Shown piece by piece: positions 37,198 to 44,917 of a stretch of DNA of 64,000 nucleotides (position 1 is the stretch's first letter; the number at the start of each line of letters is the position of its first letter). The translations under genes were made by a program, and so were the position numbers. The DNA lies in the NCBI RefSeq assembly GCF_016025255.1, contig NZ_CP065592.1:1035122-1099121 (forward strand). The letters run 5' to 3'. This stretch comes from Sphingosinicella flava (GTDB lineage Bacteria; Pseudomonadota; Alphaproteobacteria; Sphingomonadales; Sphingomonadaceae). The notes below the pieces were generated by a model, which did no database searches, was not told where the DNA came from, and saw only the letters and a program-made list of their open reading frames with translations.

Positions 37198-39278
37198 CAG
37201 AAGGCCTGCCCGATCGAGATGTAGACGGCGATCCGGCTCTCGCCCTCGCGGCGGCCGAGCGGCGTCGCGACGTCGACGCGAAGCGGGCCGAAATTGGTGT
37301 AGAGCCGCCCGCCAATGCCCGCGCCGAAGCGCATGTCGCCGAATTTCGGGAACTGGCCGCTATAGACCTGCCCCGCATCGATGAACGGCACGATGCCGAA
37401 ATTGCCGAAGCGGTAGCGCGCCTCGATGGCGAATTCGTTGAAGCTGCGCCCGCCCAGCGGATCGCCATTGGGATCGCGCGGACCCAATTGCTGATAGCCG
37501 AAGCCGCGCACCGATCCGCCGCCGCCGCCATAATAACGGCGCGAGGGCGCCAGATCGTCGCGGTCGATGCCGGTGATCGTGCCGAACGCCGCGCGGCCCG
37601 CGATGACGAGGCTGTCCGACACCGGATAATAAGCGCTGCCGTCGATCCGGGTACGCGCATAAGGCCGGGTGCCATCCTGCAAGGCGACTTCGGGACTGGT
37701 CCGCGCCTTCAGGCGGAAGCCGCGCGTCGGATCGAGCAGGCTGTCGGAGCGGTCGTAGCCGATCTCCAGCGGCACTGCGCCGATGAAGAAGGTCGCGCGG
37801 TCGCGTTCGCCCAGATCGAAATCAAAGCGGTCCTCGTTCGTCGCCACCAGCTCGGCGCCATAGGACCAGGTCCACACCTTCTGCCAAATCGGCGTCGACA
37901 CGCGCGAAATGCTGCCCGCCAGCGTTGCGGTATAGGCTTCATAAGCATCGTAATCGCGCCGCGCGGCTTCGGCGGTCAGCGAGACCGTCCGGTCGCGCCG
38001 CCCGGCATTGGTGCGGCGGAACTGGACGCCAAGCGACTGTTCCTGCGTACCGCCCACCGCCGCCACGCGCAGCGCGCCCTCCGGCGGGAAGAGATTGCGA
38101 TGCTCCCAGCTCACCTCCGCGCGGAAGCCCTCGCCCGTATTGTAGCCCGCATTGGCGGCAATTGAGCGCGGCGGCCCCGCATCCTGGCGGACGAGGATGT
38201 CGACATATTGCGTGCCGTCCGGCGCGGTCTCGCCGGTCAGGACCGGCTCGGCCGATACGCTGTCGAACAGGTTGGTCGCGACCATCGCCTCGCGCAGGTC
38301 GTCGACGAGGCGGCGGTCGTAGAGTTCGTCCCGCTCAAAGCGGGCAAGGACACCGACATGTTCGGCATCGAAAGCGAGGTCGCCTTCGGTCCGGTAGCCG
38401 CCGAAGCGCGCCTTCGGTCCGGAATTGAGCGGCAGCACATAGTCGCCGGTATGCGTCGCCGCATCGAGCGCAATGTCGCGCAGGCCGATTTCGGGGAACG
38501 GATAGCCCTGTTGTGGCAGCTGGAGGGCGACCCGTGCCTCGGCGGCTTCGATGTCGGTTGCGACAGTCGGATCGCCGCTCTCCAGGTCCAGCGCTTTCGT
38601 GGCGATCTGCGTCGGTTCGGGCGGCGCGCCGGTGACGGCGATGCTGCCGAGCTTATACTGGTCGCCTGGAGCCGCGGTGAGGACCACGTCGAGCTGCCCC
38701 GGCTGGTCCGGCAGCTGCGTCACGGTCGCGACCGCAGCGCCGTCATAATAGCCTTCGGAACGGAGGATGGTGACGGCCAGCCGCTCATCTTCCCGCGCCC
38801 GCGCCGCGACCTGCGCGCCATTGGTCAGTTCGCCGTCCGCATCCTCAAGGGCGGAGAGATCCTGGAACCGGTCCTGCAGCTCCACTTCCTCCAGCCCTTC
38901 GGTGCGGAAGGTGAAACGCACTGGCTCCGGCGCGGCAGGATCGACCTCGGTTGTCGCCTCCGGCACGCTGACATCGAAGGTGGCAAGCGGCGCGAGCGGC
39001 TCCTGAAGCGCGGGATCAAATACTGGCACCGCTGGCGCGACAGCATTGGGCACGGCACCTTGCGAGACGGGCGGCAGCGGACCTTCGGCATCGATGGTGG
39101 GCAGTTCGAAGGTCTCGATCGGCTCCAGCGGCGCTTCGAGCGCGGGGTCGAGCGGCGGCAACGCTTCCTCAAACTGGCTGTCGGAGACGATTGGCTCATC
39201 TTCATCTGGTATTTGCTGGGCAAGAGCCTGGCCGCTCATGGCTGCGATGAGGGAGAAAGCGAGCGGGAGAACCGTCAT
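37197..39278 (-). CDS. tamA: Outer membrane assembly protein TamA (Omp85 family)
   Basis: A 693-residue Omp85-family barrel. The signal peptide MTVLPLAFSLIAAMSGQALA is followed by an acidic, proline-rich extension of about 130 residues (repeats like LDPALEAPLEPIETFELP and FDPALQEPLAPLATFDV) that E. coli TamA lacks, then POTRA domains (about 155-370) and the barrel. The Omp85 signatures VRGFGYQQLGPRDPNGDPLGG (segment VRGFGYQQLGPRD) and the C-terminal YISIGQAF with terminal Phe are present. ATG 39278 is chosen because it starts the signal peptide. It forms an operon with tamB. Confidence 0.9.
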   Translation of the reverse strand: MTVLPLAFSLIAAMSGQALAQQIPDEDEPIVSDSQFEEALPPLDPALEAPLEPIETFELPTIDAEGPLPPVSQGAVPNAVAPAVPVFDPALQEPLAPLATFDVSVPEATTEVDPAAPEPVRFTFRTEGLEEVELQDRFQDLSALEDADGELTNGAQVAARAREDERLAVTILRSEGYYDGAAVATVTQLPDQPGQLDVVLTAAPGDQYKLGSIAVTGAPPEPTQIATKALDLESGDPTVATDIEAAEARVALQLPQQGYPFPEIGLRDIALDAATHTGDYVLPLNSGPKARFGGYRTEGDLAFDAEHVGVLARFERDELYDRRLVDDLREAMVATNLFDSVSAEPVLTGETAPDGTQYVDILVRQDAGPPRSIAANAGYNTGEGFRAEVSWEHRNLFPPEGALRVAAVGGTQEQSLGVQFRRTNAGRRDRTVSLTAEAARRDYDAYEAYTATLAGSISRVSTPIWQKVWTWSYGAELVATNEDRFDFDLGERDRATFFIGAVPLEIGYDRSDSLLDPTRGFRLKARTSPEVALQDGTRPYARTRIDGSAYYPVSDSLVIAGRAAFGTITGIDRDDLAPSRRYYGGGGGSVRGFGYQQLGPRDPNGDPLGGRSFNEFAIEARYRFGNFGIVPFIDAGQVYSGQFPKFGDMRFGAGIGGRLYTNFGPLRVDVATPLGRREGESRIAVYISIGQAF

Positions 39279-39536
39279 TCGATTGCACCCGGTCAGGCCG
39301 CCAGGGCAATTCCGTCCACGGACAGAAGTCGCCATCGTCCCTATGCCCCGCGAGATTTTCATTGCAGGCGCAGAACCAATTGCAGCCTATTTCGTTCCGA
39401 CCCCGAAAGAACCGGCCCTTTGCCCGACGATCCTTGAAAGCCTCTGTAACTTAGACGCGAATGAATCGTTGTTATGCCATCCTCCCACTGTTGGCGCATG
39501 GCATCAGGAACGCTGGATCGGAATGGGAGTGTAGAG

Positions 39537-40163
39537 ATGGTGCTTTCGACGTTTGAAAAAGAAAAAACCGGAACGGCCGATCACCGCTCGCAGCGGTTGG
39601 TCTTGCTCCTCTGCGGTCTTCTCATCCTTCTTTGCGGGGCAGCGACGATTATCGTCGATGCGGCCGACCCGCGCGACGTGGTGCGCAAGACCGGCGTCCT
39701 GCTGCTGATCGCTGGAGGGTTGGAGGTCATCGCAGGCATCGCCCATCGCCGCTTTGAACAGACTGAAGGGCGATTGGACGTCATCCTCGGCATCATCTCG
39801 CTCGCGGTGGCCGCTTATTTCCTTTTGTCCCCCGCTTATACGGCGGTGCGGTTCGCCGGACTGCTGACGTTGTGGCTTCTCTCGAGAGGCGGGATCGACA
39901 TGCTCGCCGCGTTTCTGACCGGCGACCTGTTCTCGGAGGAAGGCCGGCTGCTGCGCGCCTCGGTCGACCTCGTCCTCGGCCTCGTCTCCTATATCGGCCT
40001 CGGCACCACCGCGTGGTGGGAAAGCCTGATGGGCTGGCCGACGACCGCTTCGCACGTCACCTTCCTGTTCGCCGGGGTCAGCCTTGCCGCCGCCGGATTG
40101 TTCCTGATCGGCATTTCACGACCCCGCTATGCGCGGGAAGAGGCTCGCGGCATTGACGAATAG
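39537..40163 (+). CDS. DUF308/HdeD-like multi-pass membrane protein
   Basis: A 208-residue inner membrane protein with about six hydrophobic helices, starting RLVLLLCGLLILLCGAATII and including GVLLLIAGGLEVIAGIAHRR, LDVILGIISLAVAAYFLL, FAGLLTLWLLSRGG and a last helix FLFAGVSLAAAGLFLIG. The repeated GLLxLxxG pattern matches DUF308 proteins such as HdeD. Function is unknown. ATG 39537 has GGGAG at suitable spacing. The 258-bp gap upstream, shared with divergent tamA, must hold the promoters of both; I see no other feature in it. Confidence 0.75.
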   Translation: MVLSTFEKEKTGTADHRSQRLVLLLCGLLILLCGAATIIVDAADPRDVVRKTGVLLLIAGGLEVIAGIAHRRFEQTEGRLDVILGIISLAVAAYFLLSPAYTAVRFAGLLTLWLLSRGGIDMLAAFLTGDLFSEEGRLLRASVDLVLGLVSYIGLGTTAWWESLMGWPTTASHVTFLFAGVSLAAAGLFLIGISRPRYAREEARGIDE

Positions 40164-40206
40164 TCCCGCCTGGCGGCGACATCGCTTTGATTTCTGGGGA
40201 AGAATA

Positions 40207-40281
40207 TGGTGGGCGTGGCAAGGATTGAACTTGCGACCCCTGCGATGTCAACACAGTGCTCTACCACTGAGCTACACGCCC
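40207..40281 (-). tRNA. tRNA-Val (anticodon GAC)
   Basis: Read on the minus strand: acceptor stem GGGCGTG pairs with CACGCCC, D arm GCTC-AGTGGTAG-AGC, anticodon stem CTGTG/CGCAG around loop TTGACAT with anticodon GAC, and T arm GCAAG-TTCAATC-CTTGC. Discriminator A and a genomically encoded CCA follow, at 40210-40207. All stems pair and the total length is 75 nt. It decodes GUC and GUU valine codons. Confidence 0.96.
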
Positions 40282-40334
40282 ACTCGTGGAGGCGGCTATT
40301 AGCGGGCACTTCCTCCCCGCGCAAGCGCCCAATG

Positions 40335-40712
40335 TCACAATCTTCCGTGCTGATCCTCGGTTTGGAACAGACGGTCGACTTCCGCCACCAGATCGCGCAG
40401 ATGAAAGGGCTTGGACAGGATGCGGGCGTCCGGATTGGCCTTTCCGGCTTTCAGCGCGACGGCGGCAAAGCCGGTGATGAACATGACGCGCATATTAGGA
40501 TCGATAGCTGACGCCTTCTGGACCAGTTCGATGCCGTCCATTTCCGGCATGACAATGTCGGTCAATAACAAGTCGAAGCGTTCCCGCTCAAGGATCGGGA
40601 GCGCGTGGGTGCCCCTGTCGACCGCCGTTACTTCATACCCAACCTTCTCCAGCGCGCGGGAGAGATAGACGCGCATCGACGTGTCGTCCTCTGCCAGCAA
40701 AATCCTCGTCAT
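40335..40712 (-). CDS. cpdR: Single-domain response regulator CpdR
   Basis: A 125-residue stand-alone receiver domain. The match to alphaproteobacterial CpdR is strong: RILLAEDDTSMR, FDLLLTDIVMPEMDGIEL with the phospho-acceptor Asp (about 51), MFITGFAAVAL and the switch lysine in LSKPFHLRDLV. In Caulobacter, unphosphorylated CpdR binds ClpX and directs cell-cycle proteolysis of CtrA and other targets, under the CckA-ChpT relay. The same role is inferred here. It is next to the tRNA gene and has no output domain. Confidence 0.92.
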   Translation of the reverse strand: MTRILLAEDDTSMRVYLSRALEKVGYEVTAVDRGTHALPILERERFDLLLTDIVMPEMDGIELVQKASAIDPNMRVMFITGFAAVALKAGKANPDARILSKPFHLRDLVAEVDRLFQTEDQHGRL

Positions 40713-40858
40713 GCGCGCTCCGGTATTGGAAGAAAGCCTCCAATCGGGGAGGCGGACGCCTTATGCGTTAGAACGCGGCACTTTGCCAGCGGTGCCGTGC
40801 CGGGCGATATTTCAGGATTGCGGTTGCGGCGCGGCCTCGCCGGGCGTAGCGCTGAAGC

Positions 40859-41731
40859 ATGGCCGACCGCCCCGCCGATGGCGATTCACGCCCCTTCCGC
40901 CGGGTTGGACCGGAAGCCCTCGCCTCGCCCGTCATCCTGTCCGTTCCTCATGCCGGACGCCGGTATAGCGACGCGCTGATCGCCGCCGCGCGCATTCCGC
41001 TGCACGCCTTGCAGTCGCTGGAGGACCGGCTGGTCGATCGCCTCGTCTGGCGCGCGGTCGCGGCCGGCGCGACGGCGCTGATCGCCGAGGTTCCGCGCGC
41101 CGAGATCGACCTCAACCGTCATGAGCGGGAGATGGACCCGCTGTCGGTCGCCTCGCCGCTGCCGCATTCGGCTTTCATCCAATCGGCACGGACGAAAAGC
41201 GGGCTCGGCCTCGTTCCTTCCCGCCATCCGACGGCGGGCGCGATTTGGCGCCACCGCTTGAGCGTGACGGAATTGGAGCAGCGAATCGCCAGCATTCACC
41301 GCCCCTTCCATGCGGCGCTCGCCGGTCTGCTGGAAGAAGCGCGGGGCATTTTCGGAGTCGCCATCCTGCTCGATTGCCATTCGATGCCGCCCCGTCATGG
41401 ACGCGAAAGGCCGGACATCGTGTTCGGCGACCGGCATGGGACGAGTATGGGTCTCCAATATCGCGACACGGCCCTGTCGGTCGCGGCGCGGACCGGGTTC
41501 CGCGTTGCACTCAATACCCCTTATGCGGGCGGGCACATCACCGTGGCCCATGGCCGCCCAGGGGACGATATCCATGCCTTGCAGATCGAAATCGACCGTT
41601 CGCTCTATCTTGACGCCGCCCTCAAGGAACCGGGCCCGGGTTTCGACCGGGTGACCCGTCTCATCGCCGCTCTCGCTGACGCCTTGGCGGAAGCCGCCAT
41701 CGGCGACAGCCCCGCACTGGCCGCGGAATAA
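40859..41731 (+). CDS. N-formylglutamate amidohydrolase family protein
   Basis: A 290-residue metal-dependent amidohydrolase. VILSVPHAGRRYSDAL (about 25-40) with the first metal-binding His, AEVPRAEIDLNRHEREMDP (about 82-100, the FGase motif with Asp-Asn/Asp-Arg) and ILLDCHSMPPRH with Asp and His (about 175-186), plus NTPYAGGHIT, all match the FGase family. HutG-type members release formate from N-formylglutamate in histidine degradation, but no other hut genes are nearby, so the role is not fixed. No signal peptide. Confidence 0.87.
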   Translation: MADRPADGDSRPFRRVGPEALASPVILSVPHAGRRYSDALIAAARIPLHALQSLEDRLVDRLVWRAVAAGATALIAEVPRAEIDLNRHEREMDPLSVASPLPHSAFIQSARTKSGLGLVPSRHPTAGAIWRHRLSVTELEQRIASIHRPFHAALAGLLEEARGIFGVAILLDCHSMPPRHGRERPDIVFGDRHGTSMGLQYRDTALSVAARTGFRVALNTPYAGGHITVAHGRPGDDIHALQIEIDRSLYLDAALKEPGPGFDRVTRLIAALADALAEAAIGDSPALAAE

Positions 41732-41884
41732 AAAAGACCACCCCGTGCGTTGCACGGAGTGGCCAAGGTTCAGGGAGGAACGCCCTCAAAGGGACGTAAT
41801 ACAAAGCGGTAAGGGGGAAACCGCGTTGTATCTCTTACGATTTAGGGAGGGTGCCCTGGCTTTCAAGCACCCGATCAACTTCTT
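41729..41884 (-). ncRNA. Candidate trans-acting small RNA with C/U-rich loops
   Basis: The 259-bp gap between two genes holds a self-contained minus-strand unit. Read 5' to 3': hairpin GGGTGC/GCACCC (41872-41849) followed by unpaired CCCTCCCT; a 10-bp stem with one mismatch, TACAACGCGGT/ACCGCTTTGTA (41830-41800), with loop TTCCCCCTT; a small hairpin GTTC-CTCCCT-GAAC (41781-41768); and a terminator stem with T-run (41762-41730). Three exposed C/U-rich stretches are complementary to Shine-Dalgarno sequences, as in the CCUCC-motif small RNAs of alphaproteobacteria. No open frame with coding character exists. The 5' end is estimated; a weak -10-like TATTTA lies at 41896-41891. Confidence 0.6.
41730..41762 (-). 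terminator. Rho-independent terminator of the candidate small RNA
   Basis: On the minus strand CCACTCCGTGC (41762-41752) and GCACGGGGTGG (41748-41738) form an 11-bp stem with one wobble or mismatch around a three-base loop, followed by TC and a run of six T (41735-41730). The plus strand has no T-run after the stem, so the direction is minus only. Confidence 0.88.
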
Positions 41885-41916
41885 GTAAAATAAATAGATT
41901 CTTTGTCGCGGCCATG

Positions 41917-41946
41917 AAAAAACGGCCGGGACGCTGTCCCGGCCGT
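41917..41946 (-). terminator. Rho-independent terminator of sapC
   Basis: ACGGCCGGGAC and its perfect complement GTCCCGGCCGT (41922-41946) surround a three-base loop; on the minus strand the stem is followed by six T (41922-41917). It lies 45 bp after the sapC stop and isolates sapC from the small RNA unit downstream. Confidence 0.93.
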
Positions 41947-41990
41947 CTATCATTGACACGTCGGCGCGGCAAAGCGTGCCGCTTTTCCGG

Positions 41991-42794
41991 TCAGGCGTCC
42001 GCCTTGTCCTCCGCCTTCGGAGCGGTGGCGGCAAGATCCGGACCCTTGCCCTGCGCGGCCTGCTTGCCGAAGATGTCCCGCGCGAAGGACAGCGAGAAGA
42101 GGTGGGCGAAGATGAGCGGCAGCATGCCGCTCTGGTTCATCTTGCGCAGGGCATCGCCGCGCAGCTCGCGCAGCTTGTCCTCGGCGACCATCTTGAAACC
42201 GCGATAGATGAAAGGCGGGCGGCCGTCCGACAGCTGGATCGAGACTTCGCCATCGATCAGCAGATCGGCGTCCTTCAGCTCCTTCACGAAGGCGCCGGTG
42301 CGCTGCACGGACATTTCGAAGTCCTCGCACAGCTTCATGATATTCTGGGTCGTCTCGCTCGGCTTGTCGCCGTCGAACAGCGCCTGGCCGTCCTCGAATT
42401 CGCCGACGACGTCCGCCGTCCGGTCGAAGCAGAGCGTCAGATCCTGGGCGTCCGGCTGAAGACGCGCCAGCATAAAGGGATAGCGGCGGATATAGGCCGG
42501 AACATAAACGTCCTGGTTGAGCAGCTTGCCTTCGTCGTCGACATAGACGTTCACGCCTTCATTGAGACCCATCAGCGCCAAGGGCACCGGATTTTCGTCC
42601 GCAGTGAAGACGATCGGATAATGGCGCTGCGCCAGCACGAATTCGTCGACGGTGACCGGAATCGCATTGGCACCGGCAAGGAATGGCGCCTTGTCCGTTG
42701 CGCGGACCTTGAAATTCGGGTGGACGTTGCTCGAAAGCGGCTCGAGCTGATTGTAGAAAAGCGGCATTTGATTGGCCGGCGCTGCGGTCGCCAT
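41991..42794 (-). CDS. sapC: SapC family protein
   Basis: A 267-residue protein of the SapC family, named after a Campylobacter surface-layer gene but common in alphaproteobacteria, where its role is unsettled. Recognisable parts are MPLFYNQLEPLSSNVHPNFKV at the start (segment FYNQLEPLSSNVH), VTVDEFVLAQRHYPIVFT, PLALMGLNEGVNVYVD, PAYIRRYPFML and FEDGQALFD. There is no classical signal peptide. The last 30 residues are Ala/Lys-rich and variable. It has its own strong terminator and is probably monocistronic. Confidence 0.9.
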   Translation of the reverse strand: MATAAPANQMPLFYNQLEPLSSNVHPNFKVRATDKAPFLAGANAIPVTVDEFVLAQRHYPIVFTADENPVPLALMGLNEGVNVYVDDEGKLLNQDVYVPAYIRRYPFMLARLQPDAQDLTLCFDRTADVVGEFEDGQALFDGDKPSETTQNIMKLCEDFEMSVQRTGAFVKELKDADLLIDGEVSIQLSDGRPPFIYRGFKMVAEDKLRELRGDALRKMNQSGMLPLIFAHLFSLSFARDIFGKQAAQGKGPDLAATAPKAEDKADA

Positions 42795-42857
42795 CGGTCG
42801 TCTCCGTTGATTTTGCGTATAAGGCTGCCGGATGGCCGCCCCGTTGCTGCCTGCCGT

Positions 42858-44291
42858 CTACGAGGGACGCGGCTCGTGCGCAAGCGGGACGAGCTTGCCG
42901 GGGTTCATGATGCCCCGGGGATCGAGCGCCGATTTGATCGCGCGCAGCATGAAAAGCCGGGCCGGATCGCCGACACGTTCCAATTCGGAACGCTTCATCT
43001 GCCCAATGCCATGTTCGGCGGAAATCGAACCGCCTGCGGCGACCACGGCGTCGTGAACGAAGCGAGTCACGGCGGCGCCTTCATTATCCAGCCACGATGC
43101 GGCGGCGTCCCGTGGCGCGCGGACGTTAAAATGCACGTTGCCGTCGCCGAGATGGCCGAACGCAATGACCCGCGTGCCCGGAAAGGCGCCTTCGACCGCC
43201 ACGGCCGTCGCGGTCATGAAGGCCGGCATGTCCGCGACCGGCACGGACACGTCATGCTTGACGGCGATCCCATCCTTTCGCTCGGCTTCGGAAATGCTGT
43301 CGCGAATTCGCCAGAGCGCATCGGCCTGGCCCTGCGATGCTGCGATGAGCGCGTCGTCGGCCGACCCCTGCCCCAGTGCATCGTTCAGGGCGGCCGCGAG
43401 GCGCGCTTCGGCCTCCACGCCCGCGGCTTCGACCAGAACATGCCAGTCATGACGTCCGGCGAGCGGGGCGCGGGCGCCCGGAATGTGCGCGAGCACGAGA
43501 TCGAGCGCGACGGCTGGCACCAGTTCGAAACTTTCGATGGCGCCAGGAATCCTCTCCTCCAGCCGGTGAAGCAAGGCGAGCGCAATTTCCGGATCCCGCA
43601 GACCGACCCAGGCGACCGCGCGTTCGGCCACCGCCGGCACCAGGATGAGGCTGGCGGCGGTGACGATGCCAAGCGTCCCCTCCGCGCCAATCAGCAAATG
43701 GCGCAGATCGTAGCCGCGATTGTCCTTCTTGAGTGGCGCAAGGCCGTCGAAGATCGTCCCGTCCGGCAGCACCGCTTCGAGTCCGGCGACCAATCCGCGC
43801 ATCGTGCCGAAGCGGAGAACCTGCGTGCCTCCGGCGTTTGTTGAAACGAGGCCGCCAATCGTCGCATTGTCTTTCGCTCCGAGGCTGAGCGGAAAGCGGC
43901 GCCCCTGCGCTTCCGCCGCTTCATGCAGATGCGCGAGAATGACTCCGGCCTCGCAAATGGCGAGATTGTCCTCCGGCGACAGGTCGCGGATGCGGTTCAT
44001 CCGGCGAAGCGAGAGAATGAGCGCATCGCCGTCAGGCGATGGTGTCGCCCCGCCGACCATCGACGTATTCCCCCCTTGCGGCACGATGGGGACGCCCGCC
44101 CCGGCGCAAAGCCGGACGATTTCCGCCACTTCGCCTGTGGACGATGGCGACAGCAGCGCCGCTGCGCGGCCCTGAAAGCGTCCGCGCCAATCGGTCAGCC
44201 ATGGCGCCATTTCACCAGCATCGGCGGAAAAACCTTTGGAACCAAGGAGGTCGGCAAGGCGGGCAAGCAGAGCGGGGGAAGGATTTGCCAT
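42858..44291 (-). CDS. FAD-linked 2-hydroxyacid dehydrogenase (D-2-hydroxyglutarate/D-lactate type)
   Basis: A 477-residue FAD-binding type 4 (VAO/GlcD-like) oxidoreductase. The FAD-binding domain shows VPIVPQGGNTSMVGGATP (about 70-87), SLGAKDNATIGGLVSTNAGG (about 135-154) and GAEGTLGIVTAASL; the C-terminal GlcD domain ends with AFGHLGDGNVHFNVR (metal-binding His residues) and SAEHGIGQMKR. These match D-2-hydroxyglutarate and D-lactate dehydrogenases, which pass electrons to ETF or cytochromes. The exact substrate cannot be decided. ATG 44291 is chosen; an upstream in-frame ATG at 44318 is possible. Confidence 0.87.
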   Translation of the reverse strand: MANPSPALLARLADLLGSKGFSADAGEMAPWLTDWRGRFQGRAAALLSPSSTGEVAEIVRLCAGAGVPIVPQGGNTSMVGGATPSPDGDALILSLRRMNRIRDLSPEDNLAICEAGVILAHLHEAAEAQGRRFPLSLGAKDNATIGGLVSTNAGGTQVLRFGTMRGLVAGLEAVLPDGTIFDGLAPLKKDNRGYDLRHLLIGAEGTLGIVTAASLILVPAVAERAVAWVGLRDPEIALALLHRLEERIPGAIESFELVPAVALDLVLAHIPGARAPLAGRHDWHVLVEAAGVEAEARLAAALNDALGQGSADDALIAASQGQADALWRIRDSISEAERKDGIAVKHDVSVPVADMPAFMTATAVAVEGAFPGTRVIAFGHLGDGNVHFNVRAPRDAAASWLDNEGAAVTRFVHDAVVAAGGSISAEHGIGQMKRSELERVGDPARLFMLRAIKSALDPRGIMNPGKLVPLAHEPRPS

Positions 44292-44389
44292 ATGCGTCGG
44301 GGCCGATATTAATCGCATCAGGGCGGAGGGGCAATTCAGCGAATGTTCAACCACGGAAGGGGATGTGCGGCGTCCATGGAGCTTGCCCG

Positions 44390-44833
44390 ATGATCCTGCT
44401 GAGCGCCGCGCTCTTCCTCCTGTCCGCTGCGGACGGAGCGGAGCAGCTGCGCCCGATTCCGGCGGGCAATGTGGCTCAAGTCGTCGTCCATCAGCGCACG
44501 ATCATCCGCATCCCTGTCCGCCTCCGCCAGCCGTCCGCGACAACGGCGGTGGACTGGGAAGAAAGGCGTGGTCCGGATTGCATCCCGACCGCGCAGATCG
44601 TCGGCGCCACCTTCCTCGGCCAGAATAGCGTCGATCTGATCCTGAAGAATAATCGCCGCATCCGGGCCCGGCTCGAGAATAAATGCCCGGCGCTCGATTA
44701 TTATTACGGCTTCTATCTGACCCGAAGCAGTGACGGAAAGATTTGTGCGGACCGCGACCTCATCCGCTCCCGCGTCGGCGGTCAATGCGAGATAGAAGCA
44801 TTCCGCACGCTCACCGCAGCGCCCAAACGCTGA
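44390..44833 (+). CDS. Small exported protein with four cysteines
   Basis: A 147-residue protein without a family I recognise. MILLSAALFLLSAADGAEQ looks like a signal peptide. The mature part is beta-rich and holds four cysteines (GPDCIP, ENKCPA, GKICAD, GGQCEI), enough for two disulfides, which fits a periplasmic location. The segment ALDYYYGFYL is unusual for its tyrosines. An in-frame ATG at 44363 preceded by GGAAGGGG is an alternative start. It precedes the DEAD-box helicase by 84 bp. Confidence 0.6.
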   Translation: MILLSAALFLLSAADGAEQLRPIPAGNVAQVVVHQRTIIRIPVRLRQPSATTAVDWEERRGPDCIPTAQIVGATFLGQNSVDLILKNNRRIRARLENKCPALDYYYGFYLTRSSDGKICADRDLIRSRVGGQCEIEAFRTLTAAPKR

Positions 44834-44917
44834 CCTGTCCTTGACAAAAGCCCTGATGTCGGCACAAGCCGCAGGGAGAAGCGTATCGCCCGCCGAGCGC
44901 ATTTTTCCGGATTTTAA

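Noticed and set aside
33751-37224. Two long plus-strand frames (583 and 573 codons)
   Set aside because: They are antisense to tamB and have no signal peptide, domain or ribosome-binding site.
40207-40281. tRNA-Val as an integration site
   Set aside because: The gene is complete, but no second copy of its 3' end and no integrase lie within the window.
41738-41762. Hairpin as terminator of the plus-strand amidohydrolase gene
   Set aside because: There is no T-run after the stem on the plus strand; the T-run is on the minus-strand side.
41786-42034. 82-codon minus-strand frame over the candidate small RNA
   Set aside because: It starts inside sapC in another frame and crosses the perfect sapC terminator, so it is unlikely to be translated. 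The RNA structure explains the region better.
41976-43844. 622-codon plus-strand frame
   Set aside because: It is antisense to sapC and the flavin dehydrogenase gene, both of which have clear family motifs.
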